Below, piece after piece: positions 12,814-26,200 of a DNA stretch of 64,000 nucleotides. The stretch comes from Hericium rajendrae. Its lineage: Eukaryota; Basidiomycota; Agaricomycetes; Russulales; Hericiaceae. The stretch covers positions 2,232,001 through 2,296,000 of the forward strand of contig CM065881.1 in the NCBI GenBank assembly GCA_033439255.1, given 5' to 3'. The notes under the pieces were generated by a model. That model saw only the letters and a list, made by a program, of their open reading frames with translations, made no database searches and was not told the DNA's origin. Both the position numbers and the translations under genes were made by a program. Position 1 is the first letter of the stretch. The number at the start of each line of letters is the position of its first letter.

Positions 12814-13349
12814 CCCCGCGCGCCATCCCGCTCGACGGTCTCTTCGGGGCCTGGCGAGACCCGTCCAAGGATCGAACGGGGCGGGGACTCGGACCCCCGA
12901 GGCGCGCACTGAGTGGGTGGGTGTGGCCGCCGCCGATGCACACTCGTGCTGAGCTGCAGGGCCCCCGCACGCCATCCCGCTCGACGGTCTCTTCGGGGCC
13001 TGGCGAGACCCGTCCAAGGATCGAACGGAGCGGGGACTCGGACCCCCGAGGCGCGCGCTGAGTGGGTGGGTGTGGCCGCTGCCGATGCATGCTCGCACTG
13101 AGCTGCAGGGCCCCCGCACGCCATCCCGCTCGACGGTCTCTTCGGGGCCTGGCGAGACCCGTCCAAGGATCGAACGGGGCGGGGACTCGGACCCCCGAGG
13201 CGCGCACTGAGTGGGTGGGTGTGGCCGCCGCCGATGCACACTCGCGCTGAGCTGCAGGGCCCCCGCACACCATCCTGCTCGACGGTCTCTTCGGGGCCTG
13301 GCGAGACCCGTCCAAGGATCGAACGGGGCAGGGACTCGGACCCCCGAGC
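12814..13349. repeat. 149-bp tandem repeat, about 3.6 copies
   Basis: The segment beginning gccatcccgctcgacggtc recurs at 12822, 12971, 13120 and 13269 (gccatcc becomes accatcc in the last), each 149 bases apart and differing by only a few substitutions. The last copy stops after ggacccccgag near 13349. The unit is GC-rich and lacks stops in all minus-strand frames. Because 149 is not a multiple of three, long spurious open frames of 300 or more codons run across the array. Confidence 0.92.
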
Positions 13350-16300
13350 GGGCAGAAGGGCGGCGCAGCGCAGCATCTGCCTTTGGACCTAGCGGCCCCC
13401 TCGCGTGTCGTATGCCCAGAAGCAAAGGACTCACCTGAATTGCAGGGCCTGAGCGTGCACAGATCGTCTGGTTGCCGCGGTACGTCGTGCAGGAGGAGAG
13501 AGGGCGCGAAAGAAAGGAGAAGACGAGGAAGGACCTGAGTGAAGGTGGTGGGAGCGAAAAAGATGGACTGCAGAGGTCGTGATGGCCGGTTGTTGATGGC
13601 AGCCAACAGCGTTTCAATAAACAATAAAGGTCACCGTGACGCGTCCTGGCATGGGACGCGTCGGTCATGTGCTACGCGTCTCGTAGCCTCATTTCAATTA
13701 AGTACTTCAGACACGCGGACTCGCGTTCTGTTGCGGGCATCCACTAGCAAATATCGATGTCCCCTCGAGCTCGCACGTCGGGTGAGTGTATTGTTCACGC
13801 CAGCCTATTAGTATCCGGGGAAGAGCACTGATCATGTACCCACAGGCTCCACTATGCCCTACATCCTCAAGTGCATCACCGCGACGGTGCACGGCGAGGC
13901 ATTCCTCCACTCCCACCCTGCTTACCTCCGCCTCACCCATGCATCTGGTGCTCCGTCCTCCAGCTCCCTCGTCCCCGTGGGCCAGGTCGCCGCGCGATCT
14001 CCCTGCCGCCGACGTAGCTCTGTGGCCTCGCGACACTCATGCGCGGCAGCGTATGGCCCCTCGCACGGCCCAAGCAACGCAGGACAGACCAAGTCCAAGC
14101 GCCCTGCTCTTTGCAACCATTTAGCGGCACCTGGGTACTGGTTGTGGTGGATCCGTCAACGTTGGTGCGTCCGCGCCTATTCTCTCGTCATAGACTATAG
14201 ACTCACGTCCAAAGCACGACCCAGCACCAGAGCACGACCGCCACGCACATGGGCACGGCGGCAGGTGAGTACTGCTGTCGTTGATCGAGGCTAGTGCAAG
14301 AACTTACCCATGCGCTGAAAGAGCAGGATCTTGCTGCCAGTTCTCCCCTTTGCGAGGCCGCACGCCGAAGCGGCGAGCGAGCCTTTCGGCCGGTCTCGAC
14401 GCTCACGTGCTCACATCGTGCACTCCCCGCCGTCCGCCGCTGCCGCGCCCGTTCGATGCTCTTGTACGTGTCCTCTATGGCCGTTAGCCAACCTTTCTCG
14501 GGACTCACTACGCCTTGCGCAATAGCTGAATGTTGACACCAGTTTTCGAGAATGCGAGGCTCCCTACGCCTTCCTACGCCTGCCTGACACCTGGGCCAAA
14601 GCATACCGGCTTTGATTCTCCCTTCCACATGATTACACACGAGGCGAAGACGATTGTACCTCAGCCAGATTCATAACGCGGCCACTGCTCTCGCCACGTC
14701 GCGTTTGCGTGCGGGGGATTGTCCGCCCATGTACGCGAGTCCCGCCTCATCTGCGCTGATTGGACCGCCATATGTCGCTTGGAGGTAGCCATCCCAGCTC
14801 TGCCATCAATACATGTGTCAGTGCATCAGGGCTGGTGGCACCGGCATAGACAACGCGCCGCATGTGCCGCGGGGATAGTGTCCTGCCCAGCCTCGCGACG
14901 AGACTCACCTATCCGTGAGCTGCCCCTGCCAGCCATGGTTCTGGTGCACCTGGCGCGAGCGCCGCGGCTCACGCGCTCACGGGTGGTTCGGAATATGGCC
15001 TGGGTGCATCGGGCATCACCCAAGTGGTGCGGGTGCTCAGAGACGTCGAAGATCGAGGTCCCGCCGTCGATGCTGCACTTGGTCAAGGACATGTGAAGTG
15101 CGGACGATGTGACAAACAGGTGCAGTGCGACAACGTGTGCGGGTCGACGAACTTGCGGGGGATTGCCTCATCAACCGCGCACGTCCGACAGATGCGCGTA
15201 TGTGCATCTGCCGGCGCTGCGCACTGCTCATGCGTGGTGTTGGCCTGCGTGGGAATAGCATCAATGCCAAAAATGGTGCACATCGGCTTCGACTTCATCG
15301 TAAAGATATGAAAATGTAGACTAAACTGTCATTGCATTGGACCACAGAATAGTAAATGAGTTGAGATCTATGACATGAACTGCCTTCCCCGGTCAATGAG
15401 TGTGGTGTATGAAGCGGGGAAGGGGAGGTATCGAGATAATGAGGACCCCTTCATGCGGGCGAAGTTCTGCCTTGCTAGATGGAATGGCGACACGATGGGT
15501 TGAAAGCTTGAACGACCAGGTCAGAAACCCTGGAGAATCCATTTCAATCGATCTGCTAAAGGTGTACTCTAGCATGGTACTCACCCTCATCCCACCGACA
15601 TCCTGGCAGGAGCTCCCACGCATCCACAATTACATCTAAGCCTTGATTCCGTTTGCGATGGATCTGGACTTTGTCCAGCTCCCAAAGCTTCCCATTCTCG
15701 AGCGGGGGTAATATGATCTTGATGATTCGATGGTCGTTCTCTGTTCGCTCGTCTGCTGCCCGCCAGAGTGAATGCGTGCGCGACATCTGGGCTGCTCCCC
15801 CAACACACGGCACGTTCTCCACGTTAAGAACGTGCGCCGCATGTGCTGACTCAGAAGCAGGCGTCGGGATGTAAGTCATGTCGCTTCGGACGATGGCCTA
15901 TGAACAAGGCTGCTTGAGCAGACACGATTGAGACAGCAAAGATCACGCACCCAAGCACACCAGTGGACTGATGAGGTTAGCCGCGGTGACTGGAGAAAGT
16001 TGCCCTGGGTGTGTACAACTAGTGGTGAAGAGATATAGAGAAGACCTAGCGCAGAGGAAAGCAACTCCCTGATGTGCGATAATGAGCTCAAAGAGAAGAT
16101 ACGTACACGAGGCACATTGTGGGTCCACCCCGCCGCTTGCCGCGCTTCTCCTGAACCAAACACGCACCCAACATGAAGCAGATCATTGACTTTGGTACAG
16201 CACACTGGTACGTAGGAGTGAGACACTTAACATCGTATGCCGAAGCTGACTTGACTTCCATATAGTGGGATATCACCGGCGTCAGGTAATGTAAGTTCCC

Positions 16301-17076
16301 CGTTGAACTTCTGGTCGGGCGATCTATGGTACGTCGAGCGACCACTTGAAGACGATGTTTTGCAGGCGACCATATTGATACCACTCCTTCCGCAGGATAA
16401 ACACAGCTGACAGGAAGGAGGGACCGAGGTGAATTTCCTTGCGTAAGGCAATGTAGCAGTCGTTTCCACGTAAAGAGGAGTTTCTACATGACCGGGAGAT
16501 CTAGTGAGTACACATGATCTCATACAGCGGCCAAACTGCTTACATAGACCACGTCAGATATATTTGTTGCCGTATTAGTACCAGCTAGATAATACACTTA
16601 ACAGCAGTTGGGCTTCTACCCGCTATGCTGCTTTAATATCAAGACAATTCCTTGAGTACTTTGGTCATATCTTGGTGTGCACCGCCTGAAAGAGGCCATG
16701 CCATGAATGCGAGATACGTCGGAGAACAGCTAGCGCAACTGCGGTGAAATCCCAGATGAGGTGAGCTATGTCTGGATCTGTCCTAGAATGCAGCCCTCGG
16801 GTGAGTGAGTATACCTAATCGACTGGTGATGCCATCCTGTGCCAGGCAGGAATCTTCATTTCCACAGCTTCTATTGCCTCAAGTGCTGACCGTACATGGA
16901 AGCAGAATTAATTCAAGAATAAGAAGGTTTCATGCCATTTTCTTCAAACTACAGCGTAGCCTTCGCGGGTCCCGCTCAGCCGAAACATGAACAAATAGAG
17001 GGCGGGCACGAATCAGTGTCGCGCGTACAATTTTTCTCATCCGGTTGACGAGCTTCCTCTCGTTCTACCACTCCCA
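13350..17076. other. 3.7 kb gene-poor interval
   Basis: No confident gene was found. A minus-strand stretch around 15393-15880 can be read as two open segments, one ending in a W-D-E-G-E motif, but the join would need a 29-base intron and I recognise no family. Another minus-strand segment near 16100-16240 could be a short exon. These may be decayed transposon or host coding remnants. The right edge of the transposon block probably falls here. Confidence 0.4.
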
Positions 17077-19647
17077 ATGGATCAGAACACCTTAGGTGAA
17101 CTATGGGGCAACCCGAGATGCCCTGCTGTCCGCGACGCATCACCTGGTCTCCATCTTCCTCCACGTTTCTATTCACCATGAGGACGATCGCCGCCACTCG
17201 AAGTTGACTTGGACATGGCAGGAAGACCAATTCCGCAATGCTGGTGGATTGGCGCTACGACAGTTTTCATCTACGCATTTTGAAACCCCCTCTAGGTCTA
17301 TGGTTGTATCTCTTGTTTATTCTTCAGCCCTCGTTTTACTAATGGCCTGAAATTTTGGCAGACTCCTGCCTCTGGTCCAGAGGCCCGCAGCCTTCAATTA
17401 CTGGCTGATGCCAGCCACGCCGACCTTGTTTACAGTTGCAACCGGCACTACAATGGACTGGTTGAAGATAAGCAAAGCTTAGAAAAAGCGTTGGCTGCAG
17501 CCACTGCGGAGAACGACGCCTTGAGGTAAGTCTGTAACTGCCTTATCCACACCTACTCAACATGTCGTTCTCTATCAGGCTTGCCCTCCAGATATCTGGG
17601 ACCCATATCAAAAGTGAATCCCCGTCAACCTCATCACTCGACTCGAGGAACGCTCTTGGTGCCAACCCCTCCACCAACATCAGCGCATCACTCACAAAGC
17701 TTGAGCGGCAGCCTTCGCTTGACCGCGCCAATTATCCACTGGTCAAGTTTTGGACGAAACAAAGCTGGAACGAGATGGAGAAGACAAGGAAGAATGCGAC
17801 CGGCGCTGACTACGCACCGGGTCCTAAAGGTAGCCGACGTGCATCGGCCGGTGTCAACGTCAAAGCGCAGTACATTGAGGATGAGCAGGGGATACCGATC
17901 GACGGTCACCGAGCTGCAGACATGCGACGGACAATGCGTAGTATCTGGGAACAACTATTGAGTGCAAGCCTTGCGCCGCCCACATGGCGTCGAGCTAACT
18001 ACCATGCTCATGACTTTTACCTCGTTGAGATGGCCCGCAATTTCCCAGAACTCTCTTTTTGCGAGCATGACTGGAAGGCCGACCAACTCGCAACAGACAA
18101 TTATCCATCGTGGTGGAAAAGTCACCATGGCCATTCATCAACGTCAGATGAGTCGGACTCAGACGGCAATAACTCGAATGGAAATGACCCCGATGGTGAC
18201 AACAAGAAGCGCCGCAGGCGTGAAAAATCAGGACATGCCATCAAGAAGAAACGGTCGAAGCCGACTGCGCCCACAGGAACAACGGTCCAACGTCCTTCGT
18301 CTCCTGGTTCAGAGCAGCCTGAGTTGACTGGCCCGACTCCCACGCCAGTGTTAGCAGCGGCCCATGTTGCCTTGGATATTTTGCTGGTAAGTGGCCCTCA
18401 CGTTCCTCAAGTGCGTGATAGCAAGTGACGCCGTCTCTTTATTCCCATTTGTAGCCCCAGGATCCAACGTACGTCTTAAGTTCACCCCATTTTGTCGCTC
18501 ATTCTAACTGTCCGCCTGTATACTATAGTGCAGGTATCTCTATTGAACCAGATGTATCGGCGACTGGGCAACCTATATCGCAGGGTACCGTTACTCGTGC
18601 AGACGATGCAAACGACACAAATGACGCTGATAATGCTGCCGCCCATCATCTTTCCCATGCTTCTGGTAATGACATGGACGCGACTCGCATTCAGACCAGC
18701 TTTGAGCAGTCAACAGAAATGGTAAGCATGTGCGGTGCAAACTTCTGTGCAGGAGCTTATGATATTCTCCGCCACCGTGGCATGGGTTTGCCTTCGGTGT
18801 ACAGCATGCCCTGACGGCGACTCAGACAGGAATAGGTAAGGCGTATTTTGTAGACTCAAACGTGATATTCCCTAATAGGATTTCGGAATCCCTCAGATCC
18901 AAACTCCACAGGCCAGCGCCCCGCCGACAGCAGCCAGGAGGGCACAACTGGAAGTGAGAATGCCGCCGCAGGAGTCAGCCACGATGTGATGGGTGTTGGG
19001 AAAGCCCTTGACGTGGGTACAGGTGCAGGCACAAATACCAGCGCTGGAGCCCAGAGCGCCGTTGGGTCAGAGCAGATACAACCTCAAGAAAACCTAGGTG
19101 CATACCTTGCTAGCCCGGGTACCCGGTCTTACCTGATTGAACAAATAAAACCTACAGGAACAAACTCGGAGGGCCAAGGCAAGGCATGCCCAACTAGTGG
19201 TAGTGCCAGCGCCGTTCAACAGCAGCAGGAAAAGATCGGCGGCAGCCGTTCCTACGGCATGCGTATCGATGCGAATGCCATCAACGCATAGTCAGTACTT
19301 TACTTCACCGCTTTCAACAATAGCTGACTGTAGTTTCGTCGCAGCAACCTTTGTGCTAAGGAATGGAAAGAGACCATTGATCCGAAGGGACTCAAAAGCA
19401 AGTTCAACAAGTATTGGGTCAAACTTCCGGTCCACAAGCGCAAGGTGAGCTCTTCGCTGACATTTTCATGTTTGCTGGGTCCATGAACGAGAATCTTACA
19501 TCCGGTCGACAGAGATTTGAGGCGATGGAGGCAGAACTGGTGTGTATCATTGCCGCCCATATACGTGCCGATGCCTATGCTAATCTGGATGTCGGACTAT
19601 CCTAGAAAGCACAAGCTGCGGCAACAGCAGCCGAAAATACTAACTAA
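17077..19647 (+). CDS. multi-exon Agaricomycete-specific protein of unknown function
   Basis: Well-supported exons are 17362-17525, 17579-18386, 18455-18468, 18529-18721, 18826-18835 (a 10-base micro-exon), 18879-19290, 19345-19444, 19513-19539 and 19606-19647, all in phase. The 5' part (ATG at 17077, MDQNTLGELWGN) is uncertain because its frame closes before the next exon. A short coiled coil comes first. It is followed by a domain I have met often in Agaricomycete hypothetical proteins: YPLVKFWTKQSWNEMEK, then EDEQGIPIDGHRAADMRRTMRS, FPELSFCEHDWKADQLATDNYPSW, then an acidic/basic nuclear-type tail (NNKKRRRREK-like, KKKRSK). The C-terminal exons encode NLCAKEWKETIDPKGLKSKF, also typical of the family. 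A nuclear role is inferred from the basic runs only. The gene is flanked by mobile DNA on both sides. Confidence 0.6.
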
Positions 19648-20292
19648 TGGCACGAAGATTGGAACAGGGTATATGGGTATGAGCCAATGCTCGTATTCAC
19701 GACGTGTAGAAGGGCTATGACTGGATAGATAGTACTAGATACCGTTAGATACCGTTGGACAATATCATTACAGGATCGGGCAAAGGACCCATCCGAGAAA
19801 AGACTGCGTTCAGAACACGCACGATTCCGTTAGATACCATTGGACAATATTATTATACGATCGGTCAAAGGAGCCATCCGAGAAAAGACCGTGCTCAGAA
19901 CACCCACGATTTCGCTCGATATCGTCTCGATTTCAATGGACGCAGCAATATACATGTGCCTGGTACAAATTTCTATTCTAGCGCCGCAACACGATCTGTA
20001 GGACGGCGCTCGATGACGTTGGATTTTTACCTAGTATAGCACCTAATTCTGTCGCGATCCAATCATTCGACGCCACTCGTTGTCGCTCTACAGGGCTAGA
20101 GTGGATTCCTGGTCTCGAAGAGCCAGGTTTGGGTAAACTTCCGTCTGCTCAACAGCGTTACGTTCATGATTTCCGTCACATACTTATGTAAGTTTCTGTC
20201 ACGTCACCATGAACCTGTTGCGAAGAACGTTTCGGTCGTTGAGCTTAGGAGTTACCACCATTGTCACTCAGATATATTACGTGCTGTGCATC
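19648..20292. other. spacer upstream of the Helitron gene
   Basis: This interval contains the two-copy 85-bp duplication at 19757-19926. A plus-strand open segment around 20055-20190 ends at a good GT donor, but its frame does not join the Helitron exon without a stop. The Helitron 5' end (expected TC start) should lie here or just upstream; I could not fix it. Confidence 0.4.
19757..19926. repeat. 85-bp tandem duplication, two copies
   Basis: The segment starting ggacaatat occurs at 19757 and again at 19842. Both copies run through caaaggacc/gagccatccgagaaaagac and cagaacac, with scattered substitutions. A shorter ccgttagatacc unit is repeated just before each copy. Confidence 0.85.
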
Positions 20293-23200
20293 ATGACAAA
20301 AAGACGTATTTCGCATGAGCATGAGAGTGGACTGGCTCGAGCTCGAGCAGGTGTGTATTTCATCTCTTGACGCATTTTTTGTCATGGAGTATGTTTTAGT
20401 TCCACGCTTGGATGATACGCAAGCTGTAGCGTCGTCGTCTAGGGTAACAATAGAAGATGAAATCGCTCAGCGCGGATCTGCACCATGTGCGTAGCTGAGA
20501 TAATAGCGGTTCTTGTTGTGATTTTTTTGATGCAGGTCAATTTTCGGAAGATGGGGGTGGTGTTGGAGCTCCATCTGTGACGGAGGTCGCAGGTAAGTCG
20601 ATGCTCGTGACGCGTATTGAGTGGTACTGACGGTGTGTTAGGTGATGGGGTTGTGACTAATTCCAGTGGCAGATGCTCTCCTGTCATGTGCAGTGAGAGT
20701 ACTGGTTCTGGCGGTCATGGTCCTGGATTTGATGATGGTCATGGTCGTGGTCTTGGTCTTGTATCGAGTGGTATTCGGTCTGTTTCAGACAGGGCAGGTC
20801 ACGCGAATGGTCAGTTGCAAACAATGATTTTGGCTGGTGATGGGTTGTCATCGAGCATCGATAATATTTCTGTGAACACGCTGAATCAATGGTTCGCTTT
20901 TGAGAAATGTGTTAATGCGGAGTCATTAGATGTTATGAATGAGGTTCGGAATGGACGGACATATATTTTAGTAGATAGCGTGGTGTTTCAGGAGCTTTTG
21001 CAGGGGTTCTCGTACTGGACGAAGGTTGCGCTAGAGGTGCTTGCTTGTGCACATGGCGAACATTTACGTCGTGGGATGCGTCGAGCAGATATGTTGGCTG
21101 TTTTGACTCGGCATACATGTTCTACGCAGTGTAGGAGCATTCGTTACATTTTTTTTAGTTTAGCAGGGGAGCGTTTACTTACACAGTCGGAAAGACAGCG
21201 TCGATATCGACCGTTGCCATCAAGGGTGCAGGGTCGGGATATTCAGTCGAACGTTGCAGAATCGTCCGAAGCACATGAGGTTGCAGGTAGTGAGGGTGAG
21301 ATGGAGATTGAAGATGATGATTTTCCGGAATGGTGTACGGAGGATAGGAAGTTGAGTATTATCAAAGAATTTCAGGATTATATGGATCCTGAAAAGCATC
21401 GAGAGTATGCATGTGCGGTTTGTGGAATTGGCTATTCACAAGACGAGTTAGAGCGTGTGTCGGCTAGAAGTCTTCCGTTAGATGTGTTGCAAAACGCAGA
21501 TATTCCACATCATTTGAGACCTACTAGCTACGCTTTTGCGGCATATAATTATGCATTTCTAGAACCATCTGGATTATACAGTCGAGAAGTTGTAGGTGAT
21601 ATAAGTGTGTGCATATCTTGTCTTCGATATCTGAGAAAGTCGGAGCAACCTCCCGATTCAATTGCGAATTATCAATACTACGCCGACGATTTATTGCCAG
21701 AAGACATACAGAAAGATTTCAGAGAAGCTAGTGTCCACGAGCTGCAGTTAGTTTCAGCGTGTAGAGCAACTCAGATTTCGTTCGTTTATTCCTCAGCTAA
21801 AGGAGGGATTGTTGGGGCTCCTCAGCGGTATTGTCGTGGTAATACGGCCATTATTCCTCAGGATGTTGCTGAAGTGTCACGAATTTTGCCACCCACGTCT
21901 GGCGAGATGCAGCATGCAGTTTGCGTGGTATTTGTAGGTGGATCAAAAGAGGTGACACGAGATAACATTCGGGAATTAGGTCCTGTCTTGGTGTCAAAAA
22001 GTCGTGTAGAGAGATTGTTGCGTTTTTTGACTGCGAATAATTATCATTATATGGCGGATGGCATCAAATTTGAGCAGCGTAACTTACGTGAACTGTGTTC
22101 GTTCGCTGGAGATGTTGGCTTGACGAGCGCTGTAGAGATACTGCATTTGGATCGTGATGAGAATGCGGCTCGTGCAGTGACAAGCGGGTATGCAAATTCG
22201 GATGAGGGAACTCGATTTCGTGGGGATGAACTATTGATGGAAGTGACGGGTTTTCCGTCTGCGACTTCGAATATTGTTGCTGATACTTCGGCAAAAGCTA
22301 AAGCTTTGCAATGGTGTTTAGATCATGGTCCGTGGATACATATGCAAGGAAGCAATTCTCTTTTTCCTGATCGCGATCCTAGGATGTTGAGCTTTGTATG
22401 TCCAGAGTTGGATCCATATGGGCTCGGACCTTTCTTGAATCCGAAGCGGCAAGGACGTCAGAAGATTTCATTTGATCGCCAGTTAGGAAATATGTTGAAG
22501 CGCTTACATGCACCTTTCCGTAAACATGCACGTCTTGCGTATCTTGGTTGGAATATTCGGCAGAAATTGGAGGTTACCGAGAGTATCAAATTCAAAGTGA
22601 AAGAATCAGTATATTCGGATATTTGTGATGAGATTATGGACTCGGCAGACGTACTGGAAGACATGAATAAAAAATGGACAGATAATGTTTATGCTAAGCC
22701 CGGTACGGAGCGTGAACGTAAAGTGCTTCGCTTGCTAAATCGCTTGAAGGTCATCTGTAAAGATCTGCGAGGCTCAAGTGGACATAAGTTAAAATTACGG
22801 AACGAGATACGGGCCTTGTTAAAACAGCTGGGTTGTCCTGCATTGTTTGTGACTTTGAATCCATCTGATATTCATAGCGAGTTATTGCATATATTGTCCG
22901 GGGGAAATGAAGAAGATTTCTCCTTGTTGTCAGACTATCAACGCGCACGGTTAGTTGCTGATGATCCTGCCGCAGCTGCAAAGTTTTTTGACATTACCAT
23001 TCGTGCATTTCTTCGAATATTGGTGCGCTACGGTCGAGACGGGCCGGGCTTATTTGGAACTTGCAACGGTTACTATGGAACCGTTGAAGCGCAAGGGCGT
23101 GGTTCGTTGCATTGTCACATGTTGCTGTGGCTAAAAGGAAATCCTAATCCTCAGAGACTTCGGGACAAGATGTGTTCGGACGAGTTATTCAAAACAGAGA

Positions 23201-26200
23201 TGTTTTCATGGATAGAATCTATAATTAAGTGTGAGCTGCCAGATATGGTCGAGGCTTTGACGCATACAAGAGCCCACCCGGTGGAACGTCCGACCTTTTC
23301 TTCCGATTCAGATCCGCGTCTGAGTAGTGCGCCTTTATTACCCAACCTCGAAACAATGACTCAAGCGGATCGAAATCAGTTCGAAGAGGGTTTCAAGGAA
23401 ACAGTACAGCAACTTGCCATTCGGTGTAATTGGCATGTTCATCGCGATACTTGTTGGAAGCATTTGAAACCGGGTGAGCCTAAAGATGACGATCATTGTC
23501 GAATGCGCATTAATGGTGCAACTCGATCGCTCACCGAGTTAGATGAAGAAACACTATCTATCGAGCTGCGTCGTCTCCATCCTTGGATTAATAATTTCAA
23601 TGATGTGGTTTTATTTTTATTGAGGTCGAATATGGATATTAAGTATATCGGTTCAGGCGAGGCTGCTAAGGCATTAGTATTTTATGTTACAGACTACATC
23701 ACTAAATCGGCATTGCCTACGCACCTCGGTTTGTCTGCCTTGATATCCGCGATCAAGTCAAACGCTTTGAAGTTCGCCAAGTCAGAATCAGATCAGGCTA
23801 CTGTGTCTCGTAGTCTTATGACTAAAGTTGTGAATGCTATGATGGCAAGACAAGAAATGTCTCATGCACAAGTCATGAGTTACCTTGTTGGTGGTGGAGA
23901 TCATTATACGAGTCATAAATTTCGTTGCCTAGATTGGGGAGGCCTTGATAGATGGTTTCGAACGCAGGCTGGTAATACGACAACGCTGTCGACAAGTGAG
24001 TGTTCTACACAGGCTGAGAATGAGATATACGCAAATACTCATCCAGATGTCGAGGAGGCAGCGGATCCTACATCATTGACTGTAACAGTTAATAGTTCGG
24101 GTGTGTCGGGATCGTCGCTTGTTCTGGATTATCGTTTTCGTGGAACATGTCCTGAATTTGAAAGAATGTCAGTATGGGAACATGTGACGATGGTTCACAA
24201 GCTAAAGAAGGATAAGGAAGACGAACGGATAGCACACAATCCAGAAGGAAGAGGGCGACCCGCGGCAGCGCGGGTGGAGTATAGTGACAATCAACACCCG
24301 TTGTACGAAACACACCTATCTCGAATAGGAGTAGAACGATATGTACCTGTTGTCCTTGGCCCTACTATACGACGTAAAGACCGTAGTGTGGAGGATAAAG
24401 AGGCTTATTGTCGTGCTATGTTGATATTATTCAAGCCCTGGCGTACGCTGGCTGATTTGAAAGGTGTTGATCAAACGTGGACAGATGCATATCAGGAGAA
24501 TGTGTTCGCACCTGATTTACAAAAGATAATTAATAACATTCATGTTGAGAGTGAATGTAAGGATGCCAGAGATGATTATGATCGTGCGCGACGAGCGGGA
24601 GATGTGAGTGCTCTGATAGATGAGCCAAATATTCGCATGCCTGGCACGGATGACGGCGATGCCGCACTGCAATTGTCTTTGATGCAAGACGAGACACTTG
24701 GCAGAGCTACGCTGCATTTACGTGAGGAGGATGATCTTACGACTGGTAGTGGTTCAGCCATGACCACAAGGCAGTTTCGTGTCACGGATACCATCCGTCA
24801 GCTTGAGTCGTCAGGAATATTGTCGAAGAAAGGGAAGCGGTATGCTCATTCGCACATATTTCCGTGGTATGTGAATTCAGAACCTTCTCCGTCTTTGCTA
24901 GAAAAGCATCGTCAGTTTATGAATAAATTACGGGATAAGAAGAGACCTAATACAAATCGGCAGCCTATAGTGTCGCCTGTTGATCCAACAAATCAAGTAC
25001 GCGCCTGTGATGCTCGTAGTTTTGTAGATCAATTGACAAGTACGCAGCCAACCATAGAGACGGTCAATGTGGATAATATAGCACATACCTCGGAAGAGAA
25101 ATTTGAAGTATTAAACTCAATATTACGAGAACGAAATATTCTAGGAAACGAGGAGCAAGAGCGTGCCGTCAGAATCATTACAGAACACCATATCGCTTCC
25201 TCGTCAGAACAACTGTTGATGTATATTGCGGGTGTAGGCGGAACAGGTAAAAGTCATGTTATTAATGCGGTCGTTGAATTTTTTCGCCGTTGTGGTACAT
25301 CTTCTGAGTTGTTGTTGAGTGCTCCTACTGGGAATGCGGCTGTTCTTATTAACGGTTACACTATTCATGCTTTAACATTCTTACCTATGAAGAAGAAGGT
25401 GATGCCTCCTTTAGATGACTTGACTAGTATATGGAAAGAGGTTCGGTATTTGTTCATTGATGAGGTGTCTATGATTTCGGCACCCTTGCTTTCTAATATC
25501 TCTCAGAGATTGGCGATGGCGAAAGGATGGGATGCGACTGCGTCAGATATTCCTTTCGGAGGCGTCAATGTGATATTTTGCGGAGATTTTGGACAACTTA
25601 AACCTGTGCAGCAGCGTAGTCTGTTTTCTCATGAACTTGTCTCAAATATTGCGGATAACTTAGGCGAGCGTGTCGAAGGGCAGGAAGCGTTGCATGGTGC
25701 CCACTTATGGCGTCAAGTTTCTACAGTTGTTTCTTTACAAAAGAATTGGCGACATGCACAAGATCCTTTATATGCTCAGCTAGTTTCACGGGTACGTGAA
25801 GGAAAAGCTACATACCGTTCGAGAGAAGGAGTTCAGTCGGATTATGATGTCATCCAGAAAAGACAATTGTTGATGCTGCAAGCAGATGCGGATGAGATTC
25901 CTGAAGAATTTAGAGACTGTGCAATACTGATAGGCGATAAGGCATTACGAGACATGGTAAATGAAGCGATGGCGCAATCTAAAGCTGATGAAATGGGAGA
26001 AGAAGTTCGTCATTATGTAAGTAGAGACAGGCGAACACGTCGTAAGGTTATACTTACCGGAGAGACTGCCGCACGAATCCGTAAAGTGCCCTCGACCATC
26101 ACCGATGATTCATTAGGTACATTGCCTATGTTTCCGGGTATGAGAGTGATGGTTATCGAGAACACGGATATGACTCACGGAATTGTCAATGGTCGAGAAG

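Noticed and set aside
12814-13349. tRNA-like B box (cgttcgatcc on the minus strand) in the tandem repeat
   Set aside because: No matching A box, acceptor stem or cloverleaf could be drawn around it.
12411-13668. Several minus-strand open frames of 300 or more codons across the GC-rich region
   Set aside because: They run through the 149-bp tandem repeat, which has no stops in any minus frame. The same peptide appears in three frames in turn, so they are by-products of the repeat.
15393-15880. Possible two-part minus-strand coding segment
   Set aside because: Joining the parts needs a 29-base intron, and no family resemblance was recognised.
6000-16600. CACTA/TAGTG terminal repeats for the Tnp2 element
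   Set aside because: Isolated cacta and tagtg strings exist, but no pair with extended inverted similarity and a matching target duplication could be found by eye.
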